From a candidate division BRC1 bacterium HGW-BRC1-1 (GTDB lineage: Bacteria; Sumerlaeota; Sumerlaeia; Sumerlaeales; Sumerlaeaceae): a stretch of 64,000 bases of DNA. The stretch lies in assembly GCA_002842095.1 (NCBI GenBank), contig PHCB01000009.1, positions 71,468-135,467 on the forward strand, written 5' to 3'. Positions within the stretch are counted from its first letter, which is position 1. Every line of letters begins with the position of its first letter. A program made the translations under genes and the position numbers. Positions 50,828 to 63,584 of the stretch are shown here, piece after piece. The notes beneath the pieces are model-generated. The model was not told where the DNA came from. It worked only from the letters and a program-made list of their open reading frames with translations, and did no database searches.

Positions 50828-52686
50828 ACACAAGTAACTGCATCAAAACCCTGACCCTGATTGCCGCGATGAGTTTCGCCACAACGGCCGCGCTGGCTCA
50901 GGACGAAGAACCCACACAACCCGAAATGCCCAAAGAAGTAGTAGAACTGGCCGGACGCACCGTCACCATCGACGAAATGACGAGCTACGCCCAGTTAATC
51001 AGCAAGACCCAACCGCGCGACAAGGCCGGCAATCTGCTCGATGATTTCGTGTATCAGAACGTCCTCGACGACGCCTTCACCACGGTCACCTTCAACGATG
51101 ACGACGTGAAGGATTTGCCCGGCCCCTTCCGCCGTCCCGAAGTACGCACGGTCATCCGCATGGCAGTGCAGGAAACGCTGCTTGAAGGTCTGGACGAGAA
51201 GGTCGCCGAACGGACTCCCGGTTGGTACAAAGAGAATGTGGAGAACCACCTGACCCCCGAACGGGTGAAGGCCCACCACCTCTTCATGGCCATCTCCGAC
51301 GACAACCCCTCCAGCAGCACGAAAGCAGTTCGCAAACGGCTGACCGACGTTCGCTCAAAGATGGACGATCAGACGACCTTCGGCGCGCTGGTGCAACGCT
51401 ACAGCGAGGCCGCCAGCGCATCCACCGGTGGCGACATCGGCTGGGTGACGCGCCGCATGCCCATCGGCCCCGAACGCAAACCGATGAACATCATCCTCGA
51501 AAACGCTCTTTTCACGCTGGACAGCGGACAGGTTTCCGACATCCTGCAAACCTCCCACGGGCTGCATCTCATGTATGCCGCCGACCACCAAACCACCCTC
51601 ACGCCGACCCTCGAAGAAATGACCACGAGCGGGATTATCCCCCAGTCGGTTCGCTTCGAACTGGCTCAGGAAAAATTGGACAAGATCGTGGAAGACGTGA
51701 TTGCAAAGGACGGCGGGAAGGTGCTTGTTACCGCCGCCCAGGACACCATGACCACCGACGTAGAGATGCTGGAACTGGCCGGTCGCACATACACCATGCG
51801 CGATCTGGAGCGTTTATACGGTCCGTCGCTGGTGGAGGCATATCGTTCCTCGAAGGGCGAGGAAGTTCCCAACCTTGCAAAGCGCGTTCTGGAAGACATG
51901 GCTCTCATTCGCTATGCCGAGAAGGAAGGCGTGGCCGAGCGCCCCGCCGTGGCTGCAGACATCCAAACCCTGCGCCAGCATGCACGGTTGAAAAATGCCA
52001 TGCTTGAAATAATGGCGAACAATCAGGGCATTACGGAAAACGAGGCTCGTGCATACTACGAGGCCAACAAAGAAAAATATCGTCTGCCAAAAAGCGGCGG
52101 TATCGTGATCACGTTAACGCCCGATCTGAAGGCTAAGGACATGACCAAGTCCCGCGCCGACGCCCAAGAAGTGGGGCGCAAGCTGGCGGAGCGCATCCGT
52201 GGCGGCGAAGACATGTCGAAGCTGGCCCGCGAAATGTCGACAGATTCCCACGCGACCTCCGGCGGCGTGGTCGCTCTGCACAATCCCCGCGAAGCCGAGG
52301 ATGAAACCGTTCAGGCCTTTGATATGGCCACGCGGTCATTGCAAAACATCGGCGACGTAAGCGATCCGCTGCCCCTGGGCGACCGGATCGTGATCGCAAA
52401 ACTGACCGAGCGCGAGCTGATGCCACCTCCGCCCTTCGAAGAACTGCGCGACAACATGATGCGTACCGCGCAGATTGAGAAGGATCGCGAGTTCCAGGAG
52501 GCGCTGATGGCATCTCTGGAATCCAAGGGTCTGGTGAAGTGGCTGGCCGGCGCGCGTGCCGTGGGCAAGACACCCTCCGGCGCCAGTGCGACCATCGATG
52601 CTCCCGCGTCCCCGGTGAAAAATGAAGCAAAGACGGACGACGCGAAACCGTCGAAGGATAAGCGCAAGGGCGACAAAAAGAAGTAA
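50824..52686 (+). CDS. Parvulin/SurA-type peptidyl-prolyl isomerase, secreted, probably two PPIase-like domains
   Basis: GTG start overlapping the upstream stop (GTGA); signal peptide; KAHHLFMAISDD...FGALVQRYSEAASASTGGDIGWVTRRMP; second copy EDMSKLAREMSTDSHATSGGVVAL. Confidence 0.85.
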   Translation: MNTSNCIKTLTLIAAMSFATTAALAQDEEPTQPEMPKEVVELAGRTVTIDEMTSYAQLISKTQPRDKAGNLLDDFVYQNVLDDAFTTVTFNDDDVKDLPGPFRRPEVRTVIRMAVQETLLEGLDEKVAERTPGWYKENVENHLTPERVKAHHLFMAISDDNPSSSTKAVRKRLTDVRSKMDDQTTFGALVQRYSEAASASTGGDIGWVTRRMPIGPERKPMNIILENALFTLDSGQVSDILQTSHGLHLMYAADHQTTLTPTLEEMTTSGIIPQSVRFELAQEKLDKIVEDVIAKDGGKVLVTAAQDTMTTDVEMLELAGRTYTMRDLERLYGPSLVEAYRSSKGEEVPNLAKRVLEDMALIRYAEKEGVAERPAVAADIQTLRQHARLKNAMLEIMANNQGITENEARAYYEANKEKYRLPKSGGIVITLTPDLKAKDMTKSRADAQEVGRKLAERIRGGEDMSKLAREMSTDSHATSGGVVALHNPREAEDETVQAFDMATRSLQNIGDVSDPLPLGDRIVIAKLTERELMPPPPFEELRDNMMRTAQIEKDREFQEALMASLESKGLVKWLAGARAVGKTPSGASATIDAPASPVKNEAKTDDAKPSKDKRKGDKKK

Positions 52687-52708
52687 GCCCAAAAAGAATC
52701 TAAACCCC

Positions 52709-52751
52709 AACCGGGGCGAGGGCCTGCGAGGGTCATCGCTCCGGTTTTTTT
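52709..52751 (+). terminator. Rho-independent terminator
   Basis: aaccggggcga ... tcgctccggtt stem (one G:T) followed by a T-tract. Confidence 0.75.
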
Positions 52752-52764
52752 GTTGGGGGAGGAA

Positions 52765-54132
52765 TCAGTTGCCTCCGCGAACCACGGCACCCTCCTCCTG
52801 CACTTCCTCGGGGAGTTTGTGAGTGTCGATACGATCGAACCGGCGAAGGTCGGGGAACAACCAGGCCCACAGCGCCACCACCACCAGCGTTCCGCACCCA
52901 CCCACAATGACCGCCACCACCACACCGTTGGATTCCGCCGAACCACGGGAGACGATTCCGCCCGCAGCGACGAGAGGAATCATGGCGAACAGATGCGCGG
53001 TGAGACCCGATTCAAACTCGCCCAGTTCGTTGGACGCTCCAATGAAAACCTGACTCACGGCGCTCACGCGACCGCGTTTGTCATCCGGCGTGAGAAGCTG
53101 CTCAAGGGTATGGCGCACCACCACGCTGATCATGTCGAACGCGCCCAGTGCCACCAACGCCACAAGCGACAGCGCAAAGCTGGTGGAGAGACCAAACACA
53201 ATGGTGGCGAAGCCGAAACCGCCCACGCAAAGGAGCATCAATGCGCCGGCTTTTTTCAGCGGCGGCAGGTGGGTAAGCACGAGGGCGGTGGTTACAGCCC
53301 CCACCGCCGGGGCGCTTCGCAGAATGCCCAGACCTTCAGGCCCCACCTTGAGAATGTCCTGCGCAAACACCGGAAGCAGCGCCACGGCTCCGCCCAGCAG
53401 CACGGCAAAAAGATCCATGCTGATGGCCCCAAGCAGCGCCTTGCGCGACCAGATGTATTTCAACCCGGCGAACACCGTATGCCAGGTGACGGGCTCCTTT
53501 TCCAGCTTTCCCCGTGGCGAGCGAATACGCGACACAAAAGCCGCTGCTGAGAAACACAGCACCGCATCGGCCATGAACACCAAGGTGGGCCCGCCCCCGT
53601 GGGAGTATGCTATACCGCCGAGCGCGGGGCCCGCAATCATGGCCGCCTGCCAGATGGAGGAATTCCACGCGATGGCATTGCTGAAATCCGCCCGGGGCAC
53701 GAGCGTGGGCACCAGCGCCGCACCGGCAGGACCGGAAAAAGCGCGAGCGGTGCCGATGACAACCAACACAGCGAAGATCGCCCCGATGGTGTGAACCCCG
53801 GTGTAGGCCATGGCGGCCAGTACCAGAGCGCAGACGCCCGTGACCAGATAGGCAATCGTGATGATGAAGCTGCGCGAATAGCGATCGGCAAAATTGCCCG
53901 TAACCAGTGCCAGCAGGAACGCCGGCATAAAGTGCATGAGGCCCACAAGACCGAGATCCAATGGCCGGTTGGTGATGGAGAAAACCCACCACGCCACCAC
54001 CACCGACTGCATCTGCCAACCCACGGTACCCAGAAAACGACCGATGGCAAAGCGGCGGAAAGGAATGCTGTTAAAAGCCGCCCGCCCCCGTCCGGGAGGA
54101 GGAGTCGCTTCTGGGGTGTCGGTTGAACTCAT
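52765..54132 (-). CDS. MFS transporter (EntS/MFS_3-like)
   Basis: 12 TM pattern; FRRFAIGRFLGTVGWQMQSVVVAWWVFSITNRPLDLGLVGLMHFMPAFLLALVTGNFADRYSRS. Confidence 0.9.
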   Translation of the reverse strand: MSSTDTPEATPPPGRGRAAFNSIPFRRFAIGRFLGTVGWQMQSVVVAWWVFSITNRPLDLGLVGLMHFMPAFLLALVTGNFADRYSRSFIITIAYLVTGVCALVLAAMAYTGVHTIGAIFAVLVVIGTARAFSGPAGAALVPTLVPRADFSNAIAWNSSIWQAAMIAGPALGGIAYSHGGGPTLVFMADAVLCFSAAAFVSRIRSPRGKLEKEPVTWHTVFAGLKYIWSRKALLGAISMDLFAVLLGGAVALLPVFAQDILKVGPEGLGILRSAPAVGAVTTALVLTHLPPLKKAGALMLLCVGGFGFATIVFGLSTSFALSLVALVALGAFDMISVVVRHTLEQLLTPDDKRGRVSAVSQVFIGASNELGEFESGLTAHLFAMIPLVAAGGIVSRGSAESNGVVVAVIVGGCGTLVVVALWAWLFPDLRRFDRIDTHKLPEEVQEEGAVVRGGN

Positions 54133-54424
54133 GGGAAAGTAACAGCACGGAGGGGTTGAAATGTGTCAAAGAGGAAAGCTGGGAATAGCAAGCCTGCAAC
54201 AAAATGCTTTTCCCCGAGAACGCCAACTCCCTGTGGTACGGCCTCGCCAGAAAGGCTTTGCCAAAGGGCATCAGACGTTTAAGTCCGACAAGACAGATGT
54301 GGGACCGGCGCCGCCGGCAGTCGCCGCAACACGTTCTCCTCACGCCAAACCGTATTTCCGGTGGCCTCGCTTTTTGCCCGTAGATCAGGCTCAGGCTCGC
54401 AGCACACCTGCGAAGGGCCTCTTC

Positions 54425-54877
54425 TCAGGGCACCGGAACTGTGGCGGGGTCGTGTGCGGCTCCGGCTGCCGGGGGGTCTTCGTTATAGAAAATGTTCTTG
54501 CTGCCACGGGTCAGGTAATCGCTGGCCGTAAAAGCAATGAGAATGCTGAGCATGGCCAGGGCGATCACGATGACCGCCACGGTAAGGCGTCCGCTGTGGC
54601 GCACATGCATGAAATACAAAACCACCAGGGTGGATTTGATGACCGCAATGCCCAGCGCGATGGGCTTGTTCCACATACCGAAATCGTGAAAAGCCACCCA
54701 CACCGTGATGATGGTGCCGATGACGAGGGCGACGAAAACCGCCAGGTAAACCCAAGGCGAGGTGATGTGGTGTACATCTCCGTGATGGGCGTCGTGCTTT
54801 TCGCGTTTCTGGTGGTTGGGGGTTGTATCCATTGCGCCTTCAGAAGAGCCGTATGCTTGCATGGGGGGGGCATCCAT
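54425..54877 (-). CDS. Cytochrome c oxidase subunit IV-like membrane protein
   Basis: 150 aa; three TM segments, VIKSTLVVLYFMHVRHSGRLT; follows subunit III. Confidence 0.8.
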   Translation of the reverse strand: MDAPPMQAYGSSEGAMDTTPNHQKREKHDAHHGDVHHITSPWVYLAVFVALVIGTIITVWVAFHDFGMWNKPIALGIAVIKSTLVVLYFMHVRHSGRLTVAVIVIALAMLSILIAFTASDYLTRGSKNIFYNEDPPAAGAAHDPATVPVP

Positions 54878-55553
54878 TACGTGGGGTGGCCTCCGGATTC
54901 AGTGTGCACCGGGCAGGTAGCGCCCGATCAGATAGAGAAGTGGGAAGAGGAAAATCCAGATGACATCGACGAAGTGCCAGTAGAGGCCGGTCACGTCGAC
55001 GGGGTTGTTGTACTGCGCGTGAAACTTGCCCTTGATGGCCATGACGAGAATGGCCGCGATGACGCCGATCCCGATGAGGATGTGAACGCCGTGCAGGCCG
55101 GTCATGACGAAATAGATGAAGAAGAACAACTGCACCTGATCGCGCCGGGGGCTGTCGTAGGTGAACAGCGCGCCGGGAACCAGGCCATCGTGGAACTTAT
55201 GCATATACTCCACGGCTTTCACGCCGAGGAAGACAAACGCCAGCACGAGGGTGAGCGAAAGAAAGAGCACGAGAAGTTTCTGTCGGCTGGTCTGCGCCGC
55301 CCACACCGCCATGGCCATGGTCAGGCTGCTGGTGATGAGGACGCCGGTGTTGATGCCGCCGAGCATCACATCGAGGTGCTGGCTGGCCTCTTTAAACGCG
55401 TCTGTGTACATGTTATAGTAAATCGTGTAGGCAAGAAACAGCCCGCCGAAGAACATGATCTCCGTGGCGAGAAAAATCCACATGCCGAGGATGGACGCCT
55501 CGCGCTGTTGGGTGGCGGTTTCAAACTGATGTGACACATAAGGATTTGCGCGT

Positions 55554-57244
<1,691 letters not shown>

Positions 57245-57248
<4 letters not shown>

Positions 57249-58363
57249 GGAGTCGTCTCCGCCTGCGCCGTGGTGCCTGCGTCAGTGGGGTTTGTTGAGA
57301 TGGTGGGCGCTGTGGTGGTGGTGTCGCCTGCAACGGCGGACACGCTGGTTACTCCGTCGACGGGAGAAGGCGGCGGGGCGGCGGTGAAGCCCGCGGCGGC
57401 ACCGGTGGTCGCCTTGGTTCCGGTGTCCGCGCCGGTGTCGTCGAGGGTTTTGATGTATGCGATAAGCGACATGACCTGATCTTCGCTCAGCAGCCCCTTG
57501 AACGTGGGCATGATCGGCTGATAGCCGTCAACCACTCGGGCCGCGGGGTTCAGGATGGAGTCTCGCAGATAGGTATCGTCGGCCACAACCACCACGCCGC
57601 CCGTGAGGATAACGTTGCGCCCGGGCACACCGGCGAGGATCGGGCCGCGAGCATCGCGTCCGCCCTCGTGGCAGGTGTTGCAGGCCCATTGCGTGAACAG
57701 ACGCTCGCCCGTGGCCGCGGGGGATTCATTGCGCGTGCCACCCGCCAGCCAGACTTCGTAATCCTCGGGCTTCATCACAATGATTTTGCCCACCATACGC
57801 GAGTGGTCCTCGCCGCAATACTGGTTGCAGAAGAGGTGATACTCGCCGGTCTTCGTCGCGTGGAACCAGGTCGTGTTATACTTGCCGGGCATGACGTCCA
57901 TCTTCACACGGAAGGCGGGCACGAAGAAATCGTGAATGACGTCCTCGCTGGCCATGATCAGTTTCACGGGACGCCCCTCGGGCACGTGCAACTCGTTGAT
58001 CTCACGCTTGCCGTTGGGATGCTGAAACTTCCACATCCACTGTTTTCCGGTCACAAACACTTCCATGGAGTTCGCCGGCGCGTACATCTGATCGAAATAA
58101 ACGTTGGCACCCCAGAAGAACATGACCGTTACCAGCCCCAGCGGTATGACCGTCCATGTAATTTCGAGCAGTGTGGAACCATGGATGGCAGGGGTCACAT
58201 CGCTGTCAGACTTCTTGCGGTATTTCACCGCAAACACGATGAGCACCACGGCGATGGCCACGCTGAAGAAAACCGTGACGGCCAGCAGATAGAGCATCAG
58301 GTTGTCCACCCGCGATGCCATGGTGGACGCCTGAGTGGGGAACATTTGGAAAGCTTCGTTCAT
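57245..58363 (-). CDS. ctaC: Cytochrome c oxidase subunit II with fused cytochrome c domain (caa3-type)
   Basis: [12 protein letters not shown] CuA site; CNTCH haem-binding motif. Confidence 0.95.
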
Positions 58364-58372
58364 GATGGTCGG

Positions 58373-59212
58373 TTATCCCCCCACGCCTGCGTTGCGCTCG
58401 GCTAAACGGCGGGCGCGGAATTCGCGGAAAAGCATCAGACTCACAAACCCGCCCAGCAAAAAAACCGTCAGCAATCCGGCGATTCGCAGCAGGGTCAGAA
58501 TCGTCATGCTGTATTCGCCCGTGCTGGGGTCGTAATGGTAACAGAGCAACAGGACGCTGTCGGCGATGTTGCCGATCTTCCCCTTGCTGGCGTCCACCAG
58601 ACCCAGACGCAGGTCGCGGGCGGAATACTCGATGCCGTAGAAGTATTTCGACATCCGCCCCTCGGGGGTGATGATCATGATGGCGGCGGCGTGGGCGTAC
58701 TGGCCCAGCTTCTCGTCCCACGTGTAGCGATAACCCACGGCGTCCATCAACGCGCGGATGTTTTTATCCTCGCCGGTGAGGAAATGCCATCCCTCCTCGG
58801 CGCCCGGGCGTCCGTAGCTGCCCAGATAGTTCTGCCGTTTGGCCGCAGCCAGCGGGGCCTTTTCGCGCGGATCAAAACTGACAGTGAGCACATTGAAATC
58901 GCGCCCGATGTCGAGGTTGATCATCTTCATGGCACCCACCAGACCGTTCGTAACCTGCGAGCAGAGCATGGGACACTCGAAGTAACCCGCGTTGAGGATG
59001 ACGGGCTTGTCGCCAAAATACTTGGCCAGCGTTACGGTGGTGCCATTCTCGTCCACAAACTCGAGGTCCAGCGGCACCTGCTCGTTCAGCTTCTGATCCA
59101 CTCCCACTTCTTTCAACACGGTGGCCAGCTTGGCGTCGGGCAACTCGGCCCGGGCTACCAGCGTCAGGGCCATCAAACCGAGAAAAGCAGCTATGGCGGA
59201 AAGTCGTTTCAT
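58373..59212 (-). CDS. SCO1/SenC family copper chaperone
   Basis: DKPVILNAGYFECPMLCSQVTNGL CxxxC motif; C-terminal TM. Confidence 0.92.
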   Translation of the reverse strand: MKRLSAIAAFLGLMALTLVARAELPDAKLATVLKEVGVDQKLNEQVPLDLEFVDENGTTVTLAKYFGDKPVILNAGYFECPMLCSQVTNGLVGAMKMINLDIGRDFNVLTVSFDPREKAPLAAAKRQNYLGSYGRPGAEEGWHFLTGEDKNIRALMDAVGYRYTWDEKLGQYAHAAAIMIITPEGRMSKYFYGIEYSARDLRLGLVDASKGKIGNIADSVLLLCYHYDPSTGEYSMTILTLLRIAGLLTVFLLGGFVSLMLFREFRARRLAERNAGVGG

Positions 59213-59832
59213 TTGTCGCGTCGCTCCATGGTGCGGCCCGAACTCGACCGCGACGGAATCATCGTGTGTGCTTCGAGGCTCTCGGAAGTGGCCCCATCGG
59301 CGCGCACGGGAAATCCCGCGGCGAGGGCCTTGTCCATCGCCTTCTCTATAGGCATATAGTACTTATTCGTCTGAGGGTTCACGCCATAAGAGGCCAGATG
59401 GGCATTCTCCTGCAGGAGGAAGCGATCCATCGCGGCTCGTGGCGCCACCTGAAGGTTCGGCGCGGGGGGCAGTTCACGCGCCTGCCCGGCGATGGGCGAA
59501 GCCGGAACATCGGCCCGCGCCGCCATCTTGCGGAGGAACCCCGACAGGGGCCACACCGCCGCCATAACCACGACAATGATGATAACCACCACCAGCATGG
59601 CCACGAAGAACGGGTTCAGGTTTACGTCGCGCTTCTCGTAACCCACGGCGAGGCTCTCGGGGTATTGGTCCACATCATCGTATCCGAGATGGATGGAACC
59701 ATCGTCCATCACGCTCTCTTTGCGCAGATCCTTGTCGTCGGCATGACGCCCCTCGGGCACCGCCTTCTGATCAGCAGGATTGTTTTCATCTTCGGGAGAA
59801 CCCGGTGGAAGGGTTTTGTCAGTGTCCGGCAT
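59209..59832 (-). CDS. Single-pass membrane protein of unknown function within the respiratory operon
   Basis: 207 aa; FFVAMLVVVIIIVVVMAAVWPLSGF TM; overlaps both neighbours. Confidence 0.75.
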   Translation of the reverse strand: MPDTDKTLPPGSPEDENNPADQKAVPEGRHADDKDLRKESVMDDGSIHLGYDDVDQYPESLAVGYEKRDVNLNPFFVAMLVVVIIIVVVMAAVWPLSGFLRKMAARADVPASPIAGQARELPPAPNLQVAPRAAMDRFLLQENAHLASYGVNPQTNKYYMPIEKAMDKALAAGFPVRADGATSESLEAHTMIPSRSSSGRTMERRDK

Positions 59833-61021
59833 GGACGATGGCCTCCTCGAATTTGGGATCGCGGAACGGCAGCAGGGCCGTGGAACTCAAGTTACGCAGG
59901 AACATGGCCACCCACAAACCGCCGATGGCAATCACGGCGGCTAAATCCATCCACGAGATGGCAGCGGCCATGGAGTCGCCGCGCATCGATGGCGCAAGCG
60001 TCCAGAAAATATCCAGGAACCGCAGCACCACCACCAACGCCGCCACCCACAACAGCAGCGAGCGGGTGCGCTTGACCGTACGCGAAAGCAACACGACAAA
60101 CGGCAGAAAAAAGTTGAGTGCGATGAGCCCAACACTGAGGAACTCCCACCCGCCATGACCGCGGCGGATATAGTAGGGGATTTCCTCCTTCAGGTTGGCC
60201 GAATACACGATGAGATATTGCGAGAACGACACGTAGGCCCAAAGCATCGTGAAGGCGAGCATCAGCTTGCCGAGGTCGTGCATGGCGTCGACCCGGAAAA
60301 GGGTTTTCAGAGGCTCATGCCGCGACAGCAAAATGAGCGTAAAGAGCAACAACGCCATGGCGCCGAGGCACTGGCCAATGATGAAGATGACACCGTACAT
60401 GGTGCTGAACCAGTGCGCATCCAGCGACATGCCCCAGTCGAGGGCGGCGAAGGTCATGGAGAAGAAATACAAAATGCCGCCCACGGCCGCGACCCGCGCG
60501 TACGTGCGGCCCACCTTGGGGTCGCCCGTGGCATCCTGCCGGCGCGAAGCGCGCACAAGCAGCGTACCGGCGCCGATCCACAGCACGAAATAAATCACGG
60601 CGCGAATCTGAAAACCGGCCACGTTGAGCCACGGTGCCTTGTGATGAATCACATGGTCCGTGGCAGCCACCGCCGGGTCGGCCCATTCATACAGCCGGTG
60701 CACACCAAACAGCGCCAGCGGCACGAAGAGCACCGCCATCATGGGCAGCGTGCGAATGCCCGCCTCCGCCGTCCGGCGAATCGTCATGCCCCAGCGGCCA
60801 CCCGTCAGGTGCTGAATCATAACCAGCGCCAGACAACCGAGGGACATGTTAATCCAGAAGAAGAATGCCATCAGGTAGGCTTGATAAAAAGTCGTTGGAT
60901 TGACAAACCAGCCCACCAGAAAAAGCGCGAAAGCCACCGCGCCCACAATCAGCGCAATGCGTGAGGGAGCGGCCAGGTTGACCGGCTGCGAGGCGTCGGG
61001 GACATGAACATGGTGCGTCAT
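59819..61021 (-). CDS. actF: Alternative complex III membrane subunit ActF-like
   Basis: Position after ActE; DWGMSLDAHWFSTMYGVIFIIGQCLGAMALLLFTLILLSR; 10 TM-like segments. Confidence 0.85.
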   Translation of the reverse strand: MTHHVHVPDASQPVNLAAPSRIALIVGAVAFALFLVGWFVNPTTFYQAYLMAFFFWINMSLGCLALVMIQHLTGGRWGMTIRRTAEAGIRTLPMMAVLFVPLALFGVHRLYEWADPAVAATDHVIHHKAPWLNVAGFQIRAVIYFVLWIGAGTLLVRASRRQDATGDPKVGRTYARVAAVGGILYFFSMTFAALDWGMSLDAHWFSTMYGVIFIIGQCLGAMALLLFTLILLSRHEPLKTLFRVDAMHDLGKLMLAFTMLWAYVSFSQYLIVYSANLKEEIPYYIRRGHGGWEFLSVGLIALNFFLPFVVLLSRTVKRTRSLLLWVAALVVVLRFLDIFWTLAPSMRGDSMAAAISWMDLAAVIAIGGLWVAMFLRNLSSTALLPFRDPKFEEAIVHAGH

Positions 61022-61629
61022 GGTTTCACCGCCTCGGGCCTGGTGGCTGCCGTCGCCTGGTCGCGAACTTCCGGCGGTACTTCCGCCGGGTCGGCGTTCT
61101 GGCTGATTTGCAGCGCCTTGATATAAGCCGCGATGGCCCACCGGTCGCGGACGGTCACCTGGGGTTGCTTGAACATGCGTCCGAATCCGTTGCCAATAAC
61201 GTTCACGATATATCCCGGCGGGGCAGTAGTCAGTCGATCATCATGATAAGACGGCGGCTGCACCATGCCGCGCTGCACGATCATGCCGTTGCCATCGCCC
61301 GTGCGGCCGTGGCAGGGTGAGCAGGAAATGTTGAACCGTTGCTGCCCGCGCTCGAGCACCTCGCGCGTGATGGAGAAGGGATATTCGGAAGAGTCCGATC
61401 CATCGGGCGCCTTGCCCGTGTGCAGCAGAGTGTCGGCGTAAAGCTGGCCGCGCGCCACGGTGCCCTCGATGGTCGGGCGGCCGGTGCGATGGTCTTCAAA
61501 TGCCGCAAAATCGCTCTGATCCGAAGGCTGATAGCGCGGCTGATAGCGCATCTTTTGGTCGCAGCCACACAGGGCCGCCAACAGAGTGAGCGCGCAAGCC
61601 GCAGAAAGGAACGGGCGGTTAGTGAACAA
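61018..61629 (-). CDS. actE: Alternative complex III cytochrome c subunit ActE-like lipoprotein
   Basis: LLAALCGCDQKMRYQPRYQP lipobox; CSPCHGRTGDGNGMI haem c site. Confidence 0.88.
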   Translation of the reverse strand: MFTNRPFLSAACALTLLAALCGCDQKMRYQPRYQPSDQSDFAAFEDHRTGRPTIEGTVARGQLYADTLLHTGKAPDGSDSSEYPFSITREVLERGQQRFNISCSPCHGRTGDGNGMIVQRGMVQPPSYHDDRLTTAPPGYIVNVIGNGFGRMFKQPQVTVRDRWAIAAYIKALQISQNADPAEVPPEVRDQATAATRPEAVKP

Positions 61630-62176
61630 CTTCGCTCACCTCCAGCGCGCCGAGTCCTTGCAGAAACTTCGCCGTTTGTGTGACATCGAACTGCGGATCA
61701 TCCGCCTCGATGCACAGGAAGAACGCGTCGGTTGTCACGCGGTCGAAACCCTTTACGTTGAACATGGGGTGGTAAGGCATGGGGAAACCATTGAGGGCGA
61801 ACATGCCGAAGGCCGCCGTGAGGGCCGACAGCAGCACCGTGGTTTCAAACGCCACGGGCACCCACTGGGGCCAACTGACCAACGGCTTGCCTGCTATGTT
61901 CAGTGGATAGTCGACAACGCTCATCCACCATTGCATGCCGAATCCGCCCACGCAGCCCGCGATGCCGGCAGCGAGAACCAGAAACGGCAGAATGCTGCGA
62001 CGGATACCCAGCGCCTCGTCCATCTCGTGGATGGGGAAGGGCGAGTAGGCGTCCATGCGCGCGTAACCTTCCAGCCGTGCAGCGCGAGCCGCGGCCGTCA
62101 GCGCCGAGGCGTCTTCGAAACGCGCCGCCATGCCGTGGATGGGAGGTCCCACTGGTTTATGTCCGTGAGCGGTCAT
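61619..62176 (-). CDS. actD: Alternative complex III subunit ActD-like (DUF3341)
   Basis: GPPIHGMAARFEDASALTAAARAARLEGYARMDAYSPFPIHEMDEALG. Confidence 0.9.
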   Translation of the reverse strand: MTAHGHKPVGPPIHGMAARFEDASALTAAARAARLEGYARMDAYSPFPIHEMDEALGIRRSILPFLVLAAGIAGCVGGFGMQWWMSVVDYPLNIAGKPLVSWPQWVPVAFETTVLLSALTAAFGMFALNGFPMPYHPMFNVKGFDRVTTDAFFLCIEADDPQFDVTQTAKFLQGLGALEVSEVVH

Positions 62177-63579
62177 TTCTCCACCTCCTTCACCCGTGCC
62201 TGCGGCAGCAGGGTGCGCAGTTCAAAGATGGATATCATGGGCACCGCCCGCACGAAGAGGAACATGGACGTAAGGAAGAAGCCGATGGTGCCGATGAACA
62301 TCGCGATGTCCCAGAAAGTGGGGTAGTACATGCCCCAGCTCGAGGGCAGGTAATCCGCATGGAGGCTGGTGATGACAATGACGAAACGCTCCAGCCACAT
62401 GCCGACGTTTATGATGATCGACAGGATGAACAGCGCGAACATGTTCGTGCGCACCCAGCGGAACCACAGCACCTGCACCGAGATCACGTTGCACAGGATG
62501 AGCATCCAGTAACTCCAGCCGTACGGCCCCAACATGCGATTGTTAAACACGAGATATTCCTCGTAGCGACTGGCGCTGTACCAGCCGAAGAAAACTTCCA
62601 TGGAGTAGCCATACGCCACGCACATGCCCGTGGCCAGCAACACCTTGGCCATGTTCTCCATGTGGCGCAGCGTGACCAGACCCTCCAGGCCGAAATACCA
62701 GCGGATCGGGATGGCCAGCGTGATAACCATGGCGAAGCCCGAGAAAATAGCACCGGCCACGAAGTACGGTGGAAACAGTGTGACGTGCCAGCCGGGGATG
62801 AGACCCACGGCGAAGTCGTAGCTGACGACCGTATGCACCGACACAACCAGCGGCGTGGCGAGACCCGCCAGCAGCAGCGAGGCCATTTCGTAGCGGTGCC
62901 AGTGGCGCGCGCTACCGCGCCAACCCAGCGCCAGCATGCCCGTGAGAAACTTGACCAGCTTGTTCTTCGCGCGGTCGCGCATGGTGCCCAGGTCGGGCAC
63001 CAGCCCCACATACCAAAACACGATTGAAACCGTGGCATAGGTCGACACGGCGAAAACGTCCCACACCAGCGGGCTGCGAAACTGCGGCCACATGCCCGAC
63101 GTGCTCGGGTACGGAAATAGGTAATACGCCATCCACGGGCGGCCCGTGTGCAGCAGCGGGAAAAGGCCCGCGCAACTGACGGCGAAAATTGTCATGGCTT
63201 CCGCAAAGCGGTTGATGCTCATGCGCCATTGCTGACGCAACAGCAGCAGAATGGCGCTGATGAGCGTGCCGGCATGGCCGATGCCCACCCACCAGACGAA
63301 GTTGATGATGGCGAAACCCCAGCCCACCGGCGAGTTGATGCCCCAAATACCCACACCGCGATACAACAACCACACGATGCTGAGCAGCAGCAGGTTCATG
63401 CCGCCAAAGGCGATGAGGAACCCGACCGCCCAACCCATGCGAATGTTTTTAGAGAGCGGGATGCCCGCGATGGTTTCGGTTACACTTTCCATAGTGTAAC
63501 CGGGTGCCATTACGGGGGCGTTTTCGCGATCGTTACCAATGGCGCGTTGTTCAGCTACTTGTTCGGGAGAGAGTGACAT
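62173..63579 (-). CDS. actC: Alternative complex III NrfD-like subunit ActC-like
   Basis: 468 aa polytopic; NFVWWVGIGHAGTLISAILLLLRQQWRMSINRFAEAMTIFA. Confidence 0.92.
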   Translation of the reverse strand: MSLSPEQVAEQRAIGNDRENAPVMAPGYTMESVTETIAGIPLSKNIRMGWAVGFLIAFGGMNLLLLSIVWLLYRGVGIWGINSPVGWGFAIINFVWWVGIGHAGTLISAILLLLRQQWRMSINRFAEAMTIFAVSCAGLFPLLHTGRPWMAYYLFPYPSTSGMWPQFRSPLVWDVFAVSTYATVSIVFWYVGLVPDLGTMRDRAKNKLVKFLTGMLALGWRGSARHWHRYEMASLLLAGLATPLVVSVHTVVSYDFAVGLIPGWHVTLFPPYFVAGAIFSGFAMVITLAIPIRWYFGLEGLVTLRHMENMAKVLLATGMCVAYGYSMEVFFGWYSASRYEEYLVFNNRMLGPYGWSYWMLILCNVISVQVLWFRWVRTNMFALFILSIIINVGMWLERFVIVITSLHADYLPSSWGMYYPTFWDIAMFIGTIGFFLTSMFLFVRAVPMISIFELRTLLPQARVKEVEK

Positions 63580-63584
63580 GACGC

